The notes beneath the pieces are model-generated. The model was not told the DNA's origin and did not search any database. It saw only the letters and a program-made list of their open reading frames with translations. DNA of 64,000 nt from Cryptomeria japonica (lineage: Eukaryota > Streptophyta > Pinopsida > Cupressales > Cupressaceae). Below, one piece after another: positions 10,485 through 22,667 of the stretch (within the stretch, counting starts at the first letter, position 1; every line of letters begins with the position of its first letter). The position numbers and the translations under genes were made by a program. The DNA is taken from positions 218,312,997-218,376,996 of the forward strand of contig NC_081406.1 in assembly GCF_030272615.1 (NCBI RefSeq). The letters run 5' to 3'.

Positions 10485-11029
10485 AAGATAGTGCACCGAC
10501 ATCAGCAAGATCAATCTACACCGACACCGGCACAAAAGATATACACCGGCACAGAAAAGAACATGTATACCAGCACTGAGGCCGACAAGATTTTTGATAT
10601 GTAATATTTTGTTTATTATTGTAAGCTGACTTGGCAAATTGTAAAATGACTCTTGTATATAAAAGAGATCATTGTAGACATTTGTAGGATATGAATAGGA
10701 AGCATAAAATAAATTATAAGGCAGACCTAATGTGCGAATTGTAGGTCAAGGGTATATGTAAAGATCAGAGCAAGAACCGGTACTAAATCTGGCATTGAAG
10801 ATTCTATTGTAAAGCAGTACAGAATATTGGATTTGTGTAAATCCTCACTGTAAGTCAGTGTGACTTCTTATTTAGCAGTGAGCTCTAGGCAGTTGGCCTT
10901 CATGCATGTGCAGGCCCCTATTGTAAGTAATATTCTCTTATTGGCCAGTAAGTGAATATTGTGGGTCACAAATCCCATCGAGGTTTTTCCCACACCGGGT
11001 TTCCTCATTAAACATCTTGTGTTATGGTG

Positions 11030-11034
11030 TTCTT
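11030..11034. repeat. target-site duplication TTCTT, left copy of copia A
   Basis: TTCTT directly precedes the left LTR of copia A and recurs at 17720-17724 directly after the right LTR. Confidence 0.92.
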
Positions 11035-12091
11035 TGTAGGTCTCGGGGACAACTGAGAGGGGGGGGGTGAATTAGTTGTCTAATAAATTCACACCAAAAT
11101 CTTATTAACCAACTTAATGCTTAGTACCGGTAAGATAGTTAAGTATGTCGGTAAACAGTGTTAACAAAAAATTTCTATACTGGTAAGAATTAATGCATGA
11201 AACATAAACATGAAGTCATCCACAACACATGACACAAATATTTGTACGTGGAAACCCTTTAAGGGGAAAAACCACGATGGGAAACCTTACCCACAATCAG
11301 ATGATACTACTACAGATAGTAGGTGTACAAAAAGGGGTCTGCACATGCAGAAAGGCAAACAACCTAGAGCTCACTGCTCAATCACAAATGGGAGTCACAC
11401 TGACTACAGTTGGATGGTTAAATCCAATGAGAATGTACTGCACAAAATAGAATCTTCATATGCTGGATTCAATATAGGTGTAATGCTGATATGCTTCTAC
11501 AAAAACCTAACTTCACCTTCAAATGATGTCCTCATGTATATTCCTACTTGATCTCACATATACCCTTCCTTAAATCTTTTTTGCATTCCACACATGATCT
11601 TACAAATAAGATCTTACATTTATACCATACCCTAAGACAAATTTTAGTAGGTCAGCTCTACAAGATATTACAATAAAACATTTACAAATAATATAATATC
11701 CGATGCAATAACCAATTGAACATGTCGGCTTAATGCATTTACAACAATAATAAATCATCTCCATAGCGTGCCATGTTGATCTGGAAAAGATAAACCTACC
11801 GGTGTAACCCTAGATAACCTGGACTTATTTGTCGGTAAAAGAAAATATGCAAATAAGAATATGCCAATGATTATTACTTCAAAGAAAGGTGTCCACATGA
11901 TGTCTTTGACATTACCAGGTGTCTTCCATGTCGATGTAGGTATCGCTGAACATTATATCTTGTCGGTTAACCATATATCGGTGACTGTTTTGAACAGTTT
12001 ACTGATTGCCGGTGAATGTTACTGGATCTCCAAAGTAGGTGTATTTAGTAGGTGTTGACATCAATGACAAAACAATACCAAAATAACAACA
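11035..12091 (-). repeat. copia A 3' LTR
   Basis: 1057 bases, TG..CA ended (plus-strand TGTAGGTCTCGG.. ..AATAACAACA). It contains a G-run box at about 11055-11070 and, on the minus strand, a TATAAA at about 11618-11624 as a likely promoter. Confidence 0.92.
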
Positions 12092-12110
12092 ATCTACCCC
12101 TTTGGCATTG
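12092..12110 (-). other. polypurine tract of copia A
   Basis: On the minus strand AATGCCAAAGGGGTAGAT abuts the 3' LTR. This is the expected plus-strand primer. A second purine run, the complement of CTCCCCCTTTGACATC, occurs at about 12287-12302. Confidence 0.75.
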
Positions 12111-12454
12111 ATGGCAACACAAGATGGAGAAACCATCAAAGTGTCAAAACAGAAATGCCAAGTATAGAAACCAATTCTCCCCCTAGGAGTAATTATACCA
12201 AATTCTCATACCAATCTCTCCTAAAAAAGATAATGCATTTTTCAATATATCTTTCCTTAATGTTTTTCCATATATTTCCATATATCTCTCCCCCTTTGAC
12301 ATCAAATGCCGAAGTCACAAAAGGTCAAGTTCATACAAAATACCAATCAATTCAATATACCAACTACTCCCCCTGAGGAGTAGCTTCCTCATCAAATACC
12401 GGAATAAAATATTTGTCCATTTAATTCTACCAGTTGATGACAATCATCAACTAT

Positions 12455-13022
12455 CTAAGTCTCTACCGGTGGAGGTAAGACTCCGAGCTGATCTCTGAGA
12501 TACTCAAAAGTTTCCTTAGGCAAAGGTTTTGTAAAAATATCTACAAGCTGTTCTTTAGTATTCACATAAACTAGTTTTATTTCCTTTTCTTCATCTTTTT
12601 CCCTTAGAAAATTTAGTTTGATAGAAACATGTTTTGTTTTAGAATGTAATACTGGATTCTTAGATATATCAATTGCTGTAGTGTTATCACAATATATAGT
12701 AATAGGTTCCTTGCATTTTACCTTTATGTCTTTCAACATTTGCTTAAGCCAAAGTACCTGTGTACAGTTTGTTGTTGCTGCAACATATTCTGATTCTGCT
12801 GTTGATAAAGATGTACAACTCTATTTCTTACTTAACCAAGAAACTAATCTCTTTCCAAGAAAGAATTCTCCTCTGGTGGTGCTTTTTCTATCATCCACAT
12901 CTCTTGCCCAATTTGCATCTGTGTATGCATATAGATCAAAATTTTCATCTTTAGGATACCATAATCCAAGATTTGTTGTGCCTTGTAAGTACCAGAAAAT
13001 CCTTTTTACTGCTGATTCATGA
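12455..13022 (-). pseudogene. copia A RNase H region (broken)
   Basis: The 12455-12739 part reads LKDIKVKCKEPITIYCDNTTAIDIS, KHVSIKLNFLREKDE and VDIFTKPLPKETFEYLRDQLGV, the C-terminal half of copia RNase H. CDNT holds the last catalytic Asp. The N-terminal half (12740-13022) is frame-shifted. It would remove genomic RNA after reverse transcription. Confidence 0.85.
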
Positions 13023-13039
13023 TTTTCCCTAGGATTACT

Positions 13040-13855
13040 CTAAAATCTAGAAACTATACATACTACATTCATAATATCAGGTCTGGTTTGTGTCAAATAC
13101 AGTAAACCTCCTATCATAGATTTGTATCTAGATGGATTGATAGGTGTAGATTCATCCCTTTGAGATAATTTGTCATTTGTAGTCATAGGTGTGCTTACCG
13201 GTTTAGAGTTTTCTATCCCAAATTTCTTAAGTAGTTCTTTCAAGTACTTAGATTGACTCAAAAATATGCCTTTATCAATCTGTAAAATCTGCAATCCTAA
13301 AAAGAATTTTATTTCTCCAATCATAGACATTTCAAATTCATGCTGCATTTTAAGAGAAAATTCTTTGCATAATCCATCTTCTCCTCCAAAGATTATATCA
13401 TCAACAAATACTTCCATAATCAAGATGTCATCATTAGTTACTTTGTAATATAAATTTCTATCTGCATTTCCTTTAGTAAAACCAATTTTTAAAAGACACT
13501 TATCCAATCTTGCATACCATGCTCTTGGAGCTTGTTTTAGTCCATACAGAGATTTTCTTAATCTGCAAACCATATCATTGTTATATATCAAAGAAAATCC
13601 ATCAGGTTGTTCAATATAAACTTCTTCTTCAAGATCTCCATTCAAAAATGCACATTTAATATCCATTTGATAAACTTTATAATCGTTGTGAGCTGCAAAG
13701 GCCAAGAATAATCTAACTGCCTCAATTCTGGCTACCGGTGCAAAGGTTTCATTGTAATCAACTCCCTCTTTCTGAGAATATCCCTTACACACTAGTCTTG
13801 CTTTATTCCTGACAACCTTACCATCTTCATTGAGTTTGTTTTTAAATGGTTCCAA
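13040..13855 (-). pseudogene. copia A reverse transcriptase
   Basis: Minus-strand RT of 271 open codons. It reads [53 protein letters not shown] (first Asp), [12 protein letters not shown] and [11 protein letters not shown] (active site FVDD, about 13397-13412). It then reads [12 protein letters not shown] and [13 protein letters not shown]. All RT landmarks are intact. It is separated by a stop (about 13856) from the upstream linker at 13856-14090 and by another (about 13037) from RNase H, so the polyprotein is broken at its ends only. Confidence 0.93.
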
Positions 13856-14090
13856 TTACATTTTTATTTTCAGGCTGGGGAACTAATGTCCAAGTATTAT
13901 TTTTCTCAATTTGTCCTAATTCTTCTTCCATAGCTTTAATCTAGAATTTATCTTCACATGCCTCATTAATAGATAATGGTTCAATTTGAGAAATAAGACA
14001 TACCTATTCATTTGCCAATCTTCCTCTTGTCATGACTCCTTTAAATTTGCTTCCAATTATCTGATCTTCAGAATGATTCAGTCTTACATA

Positions 14091-15830
14091 CTAGGGTGTC
14101 TTAGTCTGTTGTTGTTCTTCAATTACTGTGGTATCCTCTGATGATACCGGAGTAACTGGATCATCATTCTGTACCGGTGGATTTACTGTTGGTTCATTTT
14201 TCATAATTTCTGTTACCGGTTCAGAGTCTATATACCTTGAAGTTCCTCTGAATTGTTCATCAATCTTTACATTTGTAGTCTCAACAATTTTTTGTAGTCT
14301 TTTATTAAAACATTTATAAGCTTTACTCTTAGATGAATAACCTAGAAATATTCCTTCATCACTTCTAGGATCAAACTTGCCAATATACTCATCTCTTCTA
14401 ATATAACATTTACTTCCAAAAATTCTGAAATACTTAAGAGTAGGAGTATTACCAAACCATAGTTCATGAGGGGTCTTACCGGTTTCACCTTTGATGTGAA
14501 CTTTGTTGAATGTATAGACAACAGTGCTTACTGCCTCTCTCCAGTACACATGTGGTAGATTTGCTTCTGATAACATACTCCTTGCTGCATCCAAAATAGA
14601 TCTATTTTTTCTTTCAACAACTCCATTCTGTTGTGGTGTCCGAGGTGTTGATAACTGTCTTTTGATTCCATTTACTTCACATAATGTATTAAAATCTCTG
14701 GATGTGAATTCTCCTCCTTGATCTGATCTTAAACATTTAATTTTCTTACCGGTTTCATTTTCAACCATTGCTTTGAATAGTTTGAACTTCCCAAGTGCTT
14801 TTGATTTTTCTCTTAGAAAAGTAACCCAACACATTCTAGAATAATCATCAATAATTAGCATAAAATATCTATCACCTTGCAAGCTTTGAGTTCTAGCCAG
14901 ACCACATAAATCAATGTGAATTAAATCTAGAGCATTATTGGTTTTTTCTGGAATACTTTTGAAACTAGCTCTAACTTGTTTTCCAAATTGACATTCCTTG
15001 CAAATTGTATTCTGAGGTTTCACAATTTTAGGTAGATCTCTAACTACCTTAGAAGTACTAATTTTTACCATGCAATCAAAATTTACATGACATAGTCTTT
15101 TATGCCATAGCAAACTTTCATCTATATGAGCAATTAAGCATGCCTTTTCACTGTTATTCAAATGAAAGATATTCCCGCTAGTCTGATTACCAGTTGCAAT
15201 TTCCAAACCAGTTCTATTCATGATTTTGCATTTTCCATTTTTAAATTGTAACTGAAAACCTTTCTCAGCTAATTGACCAACAATTAAAAGATTATGTTTT
15301 AATCCTTCAACATAGTAAACATTGTCAGTGTTATGTTTACCATCAAGAGATATTGAACCCTTACCTTTGATTGAATAGGCTTTGTCATCTCTGAATCTTA
15401 CTAAACCTCCATTGTATTCTTGAAAGTTCAAGAATTTACCTTTGTCTCCAGTCATGTGATGTGAGTATCCTGAGTCAATAATCCATTCATCCTTTGATTC
15501 CACCTTAGCTGCTAGGGCTTGTTCTACTGGTTGAGCAATAGGTACCGGTTGATCTTCTATTATAGCAACAAAGACCCATCCGTTGTCTGTTGAATCTTCA
15601 TCAGAATCATCAGTCACACCTTCATCAGCAATGTAAGAAGATTTATCTTTGTTTTTCTTAAATTTGTATCTCTGATATTCAGGATTAGCTTTGTATGCCC
15701 TTCTAGCTTCTTCTCTTAGTCTAGCATGTCTATCAGGGCATCTTGAAGCCATATGACCAATCTTATTGCAGTTGAAACATTTAAAGGGTGCTTTACCTTC
15801 ATACTTACTTCCAATTGGACCTTTTGGCAT
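14091..15830 (-). pseudogene. copia A Gag zinc knuckle, protease and integrase
   Basis: A 579-codon open stretch. It begins just before the zinc knuckle CFNCNKIGHMASRC (about residues 18-31). The protease box WIIDSGYSHHMTGD (about residue 117) normally reads DSGCSHHMT; Tyr replaces Cys while the catalytic Asp stays. The GAG-pre-integrase zinc region follows, with LLWHKRLCHVNF and CKECQFGKQ. The integrase core has HIDLCG, SDQGGEF and VVERKNRS, giving the D, D, E catalytic set, then the copia signature DEGIFLGYSSKSKAYKCFN. It ends at a TAG at 14091. The upstream Gag is in another frame (see next entry). Confidence 0.93.
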
Positions 15831-15899
15831 TTTTCTTGCAAATAGTGCTTCAAGTTCTTCAAGCTCTTCATTCTCCTTCCTGGTTTCTTCAAGTTCTCT

Positions 15900-16600
15900 T
15901 TCATAAAAGGCTCTCCAGTTAATTTATCAAAAGATGGAGCAGATGATGTTGATGCTTTGAAGGCCAAATCAGTTTTTATAGTAGCAACAAGACCAAATTC
16001 CTCAATTTCAAAAGCTGAAAGTTTTCCAATCAATGTATCCCTAGTTACGGATGTATTAGGCATTGTTCTCAACTCATTAATAGCAGTAACCTTCATTTTA
16101 TATGCCAGTGGCAAACCTCTTAAGATTTTTGAAACAATCTCATCTTCACTCAAGGTTCCTCCACAACATTTGATACCTAAAACAATTTCATTTACTCTTT
16201 CCATAAAAGCAGAAATTCTTTCATCTTCTTCCATTTTCAGATGTTCATACCTGACTTGGAAGCTTTCAAGTTTTGCAATTTGGACTATGGAATCCCCTTC
16301 ATTCAGTGTTTCCAAATGATCCCAAATAGATTTTGCAGTAGATCTATCTGATAACCCCATGATTTGTTGATCTGATAATGTGCTCAAGAGTGCTTCTCTT
16401 TCTTTGCAATCATTTTCTTCATCTTTAGCTAAAGTAGTAGGAGCAGGCTGACCAACTACATCAGCAGTATAACCATTCTTAGTAACTTCCCAGATGTCTT
16501 TACCAATGCAATTCAGATGTGTCTCCATTCTGATTTTCCATATTCCATAGTTGGTTCCATCAAGTTTAGGACTATCCTTTCTGAAATAATTAGTAGACAT
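15900..16600 (-). pseudogene. copia A Gag N-terminal part
   Basis: Capsid-like protein that packages the RNA. ATG at 16600 gives STNYFRKDSPKLDGTNYGIW, then WDHLETLNEGDSIVQIAKL, VRYEHLKMEEDERISAFMER and SKILRGLPLAYK, the hallmarks of the copia Gag (UBN2-like) domain. A frameshift at about 15900-15915, in the run CCTTTTATGAA on the minus strand, moves the reading from the Gag frame to the one that continues as YERELEETRKENEELEELEA into the zinc knuckle. The out-of-frame tail extends to 15716. The gene sits about 40 bases from the primer site. Confidence 0.9.
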
Positions 16601-16641
16601 TGGATCTCCTCAAGTTGTTAAACTTCTGCAAAAAGAGGACT

Positions 16642-16655
16642 AAGCTCTGATACCA
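16642..16655 (-). other. copia A primer binding site, initiator tRNA-Met
   Basis: The minus strand reads TGGTATCAGAGCTT two bases after the end of the 5' LTR. This is complementary to the 3' end of plant initiator tRNA-Met, the usual copia primer. Confidence 0.92.
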
Positions 16656-16657
16656 AT

Positions 16658-17719
16658 TGTAGGTCCCAGGGACAACTGAGAGGGGGGGGGGGGTGTGAAT
16701 CAGTTGTCTAATAAATTCACACCAAAATCTTATTAACCAACCTAATGCTTAGTACCGGTAAGACAGTTAAGTATGCCGGTAAACAGTGTTAACAGAAAAT
16801 TGCTATACCGATAAGAATTAATGTATGAAACATAAACATGAAGTCATCCACAACACATGACACAAATATTTGTACGTGGAAACCTTGTAAGGGGAAAAAC
16901 CATGGTGGGAAACCTTACCCACAATCAGATGATACTACTGCAGATAGTAAGTGTATAAAAAGGGGTTTGCATGTGCAGAAAGGCCAACAGCCTAGAGCTC
17001 ACTGCTCAATCACAAATGGGAGTCACACTGACTACAGTTGGATGGTTAAATCCAATGAGAATGTACTGCACAAAATAGCATCTTCATATGCTGGATTCAG
17101 TACCTCTGTAATGCTGATATGCCTCTACAAAAACCTAACTTCACCTTCAAATGATGTCTTCGTGTATATTCCTACTTGATCTCACATATACCCTTCCTTA
17201 AATCTTTTTTGCATTCCACACATGATCTTACAAATAAGATCTTACATTTATACCATACCCTAAGACCAATTTTAGTAGGTTGGCTCTACAAGATATTACA
17301 ATAAAACATTTACAAATAATATAATATCCGATGCAATAACCAATTGAACATGTCGGCTTAATGCATTTACAACAATAATAAATCATCTCCATAGCGTGCC
17401 ATGCTGATCTGGAAAAGATAAACCTATCGGTGTAACCCTAGATAACTTGGACCTATTTGCCGATAAAAGCAAATATGCAAATAAGAATATGCCAATGATT
17501 ATTACTTCAAAGAAAGGTGTCCACATGATGTCTTTAGCATTACCAGGTGTCTTCCATGTCAATGCAGGTACCAGTGAACATTATATCCTGCCAGTTAACC
17601 ATATACCGGTGACTGTTTTGAACAGTTTACTGATTGCCGGTGAATGTTGCTGGATCTCCAAAGTAGGTGTATTTAGTAGGTGTTGACATCAATGACAAAA
17701 CCATACCAAAATACTAACA
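16658..17719 (-). repeat. copia A 5' LTR
   Basis: 1062 bases, plus-strand TGTAGGTCCCAGG.. ..ATACTAACA. It aligns end to end with 11035-12091. The G-run (about 12 Gs at 16682-16693) is longer than in the other LTR. It carries the element's promoter for minus-strand transcription. Confidence 0.92.
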
Positions 17720-17724
17720 TTCTT
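17720..17724. repeat. target-site duplication TTCTT, right copy of copia A
   Basis: Partner of 11030-11034. Confidence 0.92.
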
Positions 17725-17867
17725 TTCATGTGGATGTTTTTGATTCTGTTATTTACATTAATTCTTGCATACTGGTATACTATTACTTTATATTCAGTTT
17801 CAAGAAAATCTCATTACCAGTCAGATACTGATTCACCCCCCCCTCAGTATCTGTGGGAACCCTAATA

Positions 17868-17872
17868 GATAT
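17868..17872. repeat. target-site duplication GATAT, right copy of solo LTR
   Basis: Partner of 10247-10251. Confidence 0.85.
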
Positions 17873-19417
17873 ATATGAGGAAAACCCAATTTGGGAAAAA
17901 CCTCGGTGAGAATAGTTGATGTAGATCTTCTGCTCCAATCCAACCTCACAATGAATCTTTGATTACAATATTTAGGGCACCAACCCAAGGAGCACCAACC
18001 CCCGATTTATGAGTACCAACTGAAAGGAGCACCAACCCTTACATAATTTATAGGCTACAACCTAAAGGAGCTACAACCCCTGCACTAAGCTACAACTTAG
18101 TGAAAATAATATAGAACTCAGTTATACAAATGAAATCACTTTTGCAAATGAAGTTTTGCAACCTTACAATATTTTCCTCTACCGGTTTCAGCCTTACCAG
18201 TCTGTATACTCTCCACTCACTCTGCAAATTGACTTTGTTGATCACTTCTCTAAATCCCCTCTCACAATGTCTTTTCACCTTCAACTCACACTTGATCACT
18301 TTCATTCAAGCACATCATCTACCAGTTTGTCACCTTTGTGTTTAATGCACACTCCACCGGTTGTTGCTTACACTAGTTTACAATGCTTCTCCTTATTAGT
18401 CAGACCTTCACTCATGAACACTTGAAGTGTTTATCTCTTTGGCTCTTAGACAACAATTTTACACTTGTCTTCACTCTACAACAACAATCATAGTCTCAAG
18501 TCATCATATTTAAACTTGATTTTTCCCACCAAGAATCAATTCAAACTTGGGGCGGTTAGGGTTTCCTTTACTCGACACAATCTACATGAGATCTAATCCA
18601 GTCTATCTTGGATCGATCACCTGTACTCGAGGAATGCATCTGTACATGTTTTCCATTATCAAATGCATACTTGCTAAAGATAGCAATGTCGTACATGATT
18701 TTCTACCTTGAAATCTATTGATGCATTAAAAGAAAGTTCAGTTGTTTCCTTCTTGAGATCTTCTTGTAATTTTATTCCTTTTCTTTGATCTAGGCACCAA
18801 CTACTCCCTGATCTTCCTCTATTATTATTTCTTCCTTGATTTGCATCAATCAGTTACAATCCCGTGATTTTTGGTTGTTTCATTAATGTCGACTAGCTAT
18901 TTCAACAACCATGTCGATGGAGGCTTCACCGACGTTTGCATGTTTGCCACCTTAGCTCCACATGGTATCACAATGGTTATACACTTGGCTCATAGACACT
19001 TAGTTGGTTTACACTTGAACTTTCAGCAAACTCATACCAGTACAGGCCTTTACCGATGAGAACTTCTTCTCCTGCTAACCGATAGTGCACACTACACTGG
19101 TAGCACATCTTGAACTCCAGTGGTTTGTGATTACTTTAACATTATTCCTCTTCATCATAAACATGTAGCCAAACTCCAGACCGGTTTAAGCTCTACTTAT
19201 TATCACTCAACATGCCAACACACACATGCATCTCACGACATACTGGTGAAGTCACTGATAGTCTCAATAACTACTTGTCTTCCACCATACCGATTTGACA
19301 AGTCTTCATGTTAATCTTTTCAATACCATATTTTTGTTTCACCATACCGGTACACTCTTCTTCATATTGGATGACATACGTCTACAGGTTGACATCAATG
19401 ACAACTCAATGCCAACA
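17873..19417 (-). repeat. copia B 3' LTR, second part
   Basis: Resumes the copia B LTR (ATATGAGGAAAACCC onward), aligning with about 25138-26597 in the right LTR. The shared TTGACATCAATGACAACTCA at the end is followed by GCCAACA and the polypurine tract. Small open frames here recur in both LTR copies and are not genes. Confidence 0.88.
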
Positions 19418-19432
19418 ATCTCCCCCTTTGGC
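19418..19432 (-). other. copia B polypurine tract
   Basis: The minus strand CCAAAGGGGGAGAT abuts the 3' LTR. Similar runs follow at about 19463-19475, 19546-19556 and 19603-19612 on the plus strand as CTCCCCCT. Confidence 0.75.
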
Positions 19433-19629
19433 ATTGATGTCAACATTTTCTTTTCCGGTTTCTCTCCCCCTTTGACAACAATGGCAAAGGTAACCTTAGT
19501 CTAACACCAATAATCTCTCCCTTAAAAGCATCCAGTTAGGACACACTCTCCCCCTATGTCCATTCTTCATGATTCAAGAGTCATAAGATGGTGGCAATTG
19601 TTGACTCCCCCTATATCATGCATCCTCTT

Positions 19630-20415
19630 AAGCATTTAAGTGCTACCAGATGGTGAGGCAATTCCCATTTTTTGTCTCAAGTACACAAAAGGACCCAATG
19701 GAAGTTGCTTGGTAACTATGTCAGCAATCTTCTCATCAGTGGGGACATATTCTACTATGACCTCCTTATTTGCTACCTTCTCCCTTAAGAAGTGATACTT
19801 GATTGCAATGTGTTTTGTTCATGAGTGCATGACTGGATTCTTGGAGATGTTGATTGCACTTGAGCTATCGCACCAGATTGGAATAGGTTCTGGTATCTCC
19901 ACTTCTATGTCTTTCAATATCTTCTTCATCCATAAAACCTGTGAACAACATGTAGCAGCTGTTATATACTCTGCCTCAGCAGTAGATAATGACACTCAAT
20001 CTTCCTTCTTGATGTGCCTCGATACTAACCGGTCTCCTAGGTAGAAATCACCTCCACTTGTACTTTTCCGGTCATCAATATTTCCTACCCAATCTACATC
20101 AGTATAAGCATACACAGAGAAATCTCCTCTCTTTGGATACCACAGACCATAGCTGATAGCTCCTTGCAGATACCTGAAGATTCTTTTGACTGCATTTAAG
20201 TGAGACTATTTAAGAGCAGCTTGGAATCTTGCTACCATGCAAACAAATTGTTCAATATCCAATCTAGATGTTGTTAAATACAACAGACTACCGATCATAG
20301 ACCTGTACAGTGTTTTCTCAACTTTTGGTGATTCATCTAGTTTTCTCAACTTACAATCGGTAACCATGGGAGTACTTACTGATTTGCTGTCCTCCATTTG
20401 AAATTTCTTCAGCAT
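19630..20415 (-). pseudogene. copia B RNase H and RT C-terminus (broken)
   Basis: The 20206-20415 stretch reads MLKKFQMEDSKSVSTPMVTD and YRSMIGSLLYLTTSRLDI, the end of copia RT and the start of the RNase H connection. Downstream, in other frames, the region 19630-20200 encodes the RNase H relics. Stops and frameshifts are frequent. Confidence 0.8.
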
Positions 20416-20547
20416 GTCTTTTGCATACCTTGTTTGGGAGATGAAAATTCATTTCTCCTTATGTGAAATCTACAAACCAAGAAAATAGGACAGCTCACCC
20501 AGCATGGACATTTCAAACTCTGTCTTCGTCTAATCTACAAATTCTTT

Positions 20548-21017
20548 TCACATGATGTTCTTGTCTCCACCAAATATAATATCATCCACATATACAACAA
20601 CTATAATAATGTGATCTCCATTTACCTTGACATACAAGTTGTTGTCTACATTCCCTTTTCGGAATCCTTGCTCCTTCAAGTATTTGTCTAACTGGGAATA
20701 CCATGCTTCGGGAGTTTGCTTCAAACCAGACAAAGCTTTCTTCAACCGGCATACCAAATTCTCATCTCCATGCAACAAGTACCCTTACGGCTGTTCCATA
20801 TACACCTCTACTTCAAATTGCCATTGAGAAAAGCAAATTTCACATCCATCTGATATACTTTATATCCCTTGTAGGTTGAGAAAGCTAAAAACATTCTTAT
20901 TGCCTCTAACCTAGCAACTAATGCAAAGGTTTCTTCAAAATCAATATCTTCCACTTGAGCATACCCTTTGCAAACTAGCCTTGCTTTATGCCAGACTATC
21001 TTACCTTCTTCATTCAT
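20548..21017 (-). pseudogene. copia B reverse transcriptase core (broken)
   Basis: Two open stretches. 20808-21017 reads [20 protein letters not shown] and [16 protein letters not shown] with the first catalytic Asp. 20548-20778 reads ENLVCRLKKALSGLKQTPEAW and [13 protein letters not shown] with the YVDD active site (about 20580-20595). A stop or shift near 20790 breaks the link between them. The [11 protein letters not shown] box is altered to LSGLKQTPEAW. Confidence 0.88.
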
Positions 21018-21414
21018 CTTGTTCCGGTAGACCCATTTGGTACCTATGACATTCTTGTGTGTTGGTCTAGGAACAAGCTCCCAAGTTTGATTTTTCTCAA
21101 TTTATCTTAATTCTTCATCCATGACATCTACCCACGTCTCACTTTTCCTAGCATCATCAAAAGTTTTGGGCTCTACTTCAGTCATGAGACAGAAATTTAC
21201 CTACTCACCTTGCCAAGAAAATATTCTTCTTGTCTGCACACCTTCATTCCTATCTCCTATGATCTGTTCTTCCAGATGATTCTTATGCACAAACCTATTG
21301 GGGATCTTGTTTGGTGTATCTTCTACGGTCCATTGTCAGATTTTTCTTCATTTTTAATATCTGAATCATCAATTTAAGGTGTCGATGTAGATTTTCCTCT
21401 ATGTGATTCTTCAT

Positions 21415-22264
21415 CTATTTCACATTTACACTCTCAACCACCCTTATCAACCTCTTGTTGTAGCATTTGTAGGCTTTACTATTGGTTGAGTATCCCAAGA
21501 ATATTCCTTCATCACTTTGGCAATCAAAACTTCCTAATCCATCAACATCTCTCTTGATGAAGCACTTACTTCCAAACACTTTGAAGTTCTTGAGTGATGG
21601 TTTCCTTTCATTCCATAACTCATAAGGAGTCATTCTACTATTCACTCTTAACTATACCTAGTTTAAAGTGTAGAAAATAGTATGAACTACTTCCTTCCAG
21701 TAAATATCTGGTATGTTAGCCTCATTCAACATAGTCCTAGCCATCTCCTTCACTGTCCTATTTTTCCTCTACCAATCCTATTTGCTGAGGTGTCCTTGCA
21801 GTTGAATATTGTCTTTGGATTTCATGTTTCTTACAGTAGTCAAAAAATTCATTAGAAGAAAATTCTCCACCCTGGTCTGATCTTAAGCATTTTAACTGGT
21901 GTCCACTTTCATTTTCTACCATCTTCCTGAAAATTTTGAATCTCTCAGATTCTAGTGACTTATCATGTAGGAAGGTTACTCAAGTCATTCTTGAGTGATC
22001 ATCTATGGACAACATGAAATACCTTTCTTTGGCCAATGCTCTTGTCCTTGTTGGCCAACATAAGTTTGTGTGTATCAACTCCAAAGGTCTTGGGGTGTTA
22101 TATTCTTTTGTTTTAAAGCTAACCTTTGCTTGCTTGCCTCTGACACATTCATCACAAAATGTGTTTTCCGATTTTATAATCTGAGGTATGTTTCTCACAT
22201 ACTGATTCTTGTTTATCTTAACCAGATTATCAAAATTCACATGGCCTAATCTTCGGTGCCACAA
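21415..22264 (-). pseudogene. copia B integrase (broken)
   Basis: 21980-22264 holds the zinc and core start: WHRRLGHVNFDNLVKI, FCDECVRGKQAK, LELIHTNLCWPTRTR and YFMLSIDDHSRMT. The usual HTDLCGP has become HTNLCWP, so the first catalytic Asp is lost. 21415-21645 holds the C-terminal part: TPYELWNERKPSLKNFKVFGSK and SDEGIFLGYSTNSKAYKCYN. The middle (21646-21979) is frame-shifted; on the minus strand it still reads SDQGGEF-like sequence near 21870-21885. Confidence 0.88.
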
Positions 22265-22384
22265 CTAGCTTTCATCAACATGTCCCATCATGCATTAGGA
22301 CTCATAGCATTCCTTTAGATTGTAGACATTTCCCTTTGTTCTCTTTCCTTCTGCTACCACCTGACTGGTACTCTTCTTTCTTAT

Positions 22385-22660
22385 CTAGCAACCGATAGAG
22401 TCAAATGAGAACTTGTACCCTTTTCCACACATTTGACTTACACTCAGTAGGTTATGCTTCAAACCTTTCACATAGTATACATCATGAGCCTTGAGCTTTC
22501 TATCAATATTCAATGTACCCTGACCTTTGATCTTGATGGAGGAGTTGTCACCAAACCAGATTGAACCACCATTCCAATCATCAAGTTTGATGAAATTTTC
22601 TCTTCTCTGGTCATGAGCAACCACTATATACTACCCCTAAATTCCTCCTTTCAGCATGTA
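22385..22660 (-). pseudogene. copia B protease region (broken)
   Basis: The stretch 22385-22624 reads MVAHDQRRENFIKLDDWNGG, VWFGD-like SIWFGDNSSIKIKGQGTL and HDVYYVKGLKHNLLSVSQMC, the segment that normally follows the DSGCSHHMTGD catalytic box. The box itself is damaged by a stop at about 22630: the remnant reads SGCSHDQRRENF rather than SGCSHHMTGDRE. Confidence 0.82.
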
Positions 22661-22667
22661 GAGCAGT

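Larger units (their letters stand above)
11035..17719 (-). mobile_element. Ty1/copia element A, structurally complete
   Basis: Two near-identical LTRs (11035-12091 and 16658-17719), a perfect 5-bp target duplication TTCTT, a tRNA-Met primer site and a polypurine tract bound the element. The coding order on the minus strand is gag, zinc knuckle, protease, integrase, RT, RNase H. It is the innermost and therefore youngest insertion of the nest. The LTRs differ by several bases per 250 by eye, so it is not recent. Coding frames carry a few stops and frameshifts, so it is probably non-autonomous now. Confidence 0.93.
10252..17867 (+). mobile_element. solo LTR of a copia element, interrupted by copia A
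   Basis: The parts 10252-11034 and 17725-17867 (about 926 bases in all) form one LTR in plus orientation. It starts TGTTGGCATATGG and ends with the C-run box GATTCACCCCCCCCTCAG followed by ..GGAACCCTAATA. The expected terminal CA has become TA. No internal coding region or second LTR is present, and it is flanked by GATAT on both sides. This fits LTR-LTR recombination that removed the body. A TATA-type box TATATAAAAG lies at 10656-10665. Confidence 0.85.

Noticed and set aside
10251-10604. 117-codon plus-strand frame with repeated NLAILWHRQDI
   Set aside because: The repetition comes from the 57-base tandem repeat, whose period is a multiple of three. No gene context.
11210-11551. 113-codon frame repeated at 16838-17179
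   Set aside because: It is the same LTR of copia A read twice, with no protein motif.
18090-18425. Small open frames repeated at 18090-18425 and 25324-25651
   Set aside because: They recur because they lie in the two LTRs of copia B. They are not genes.
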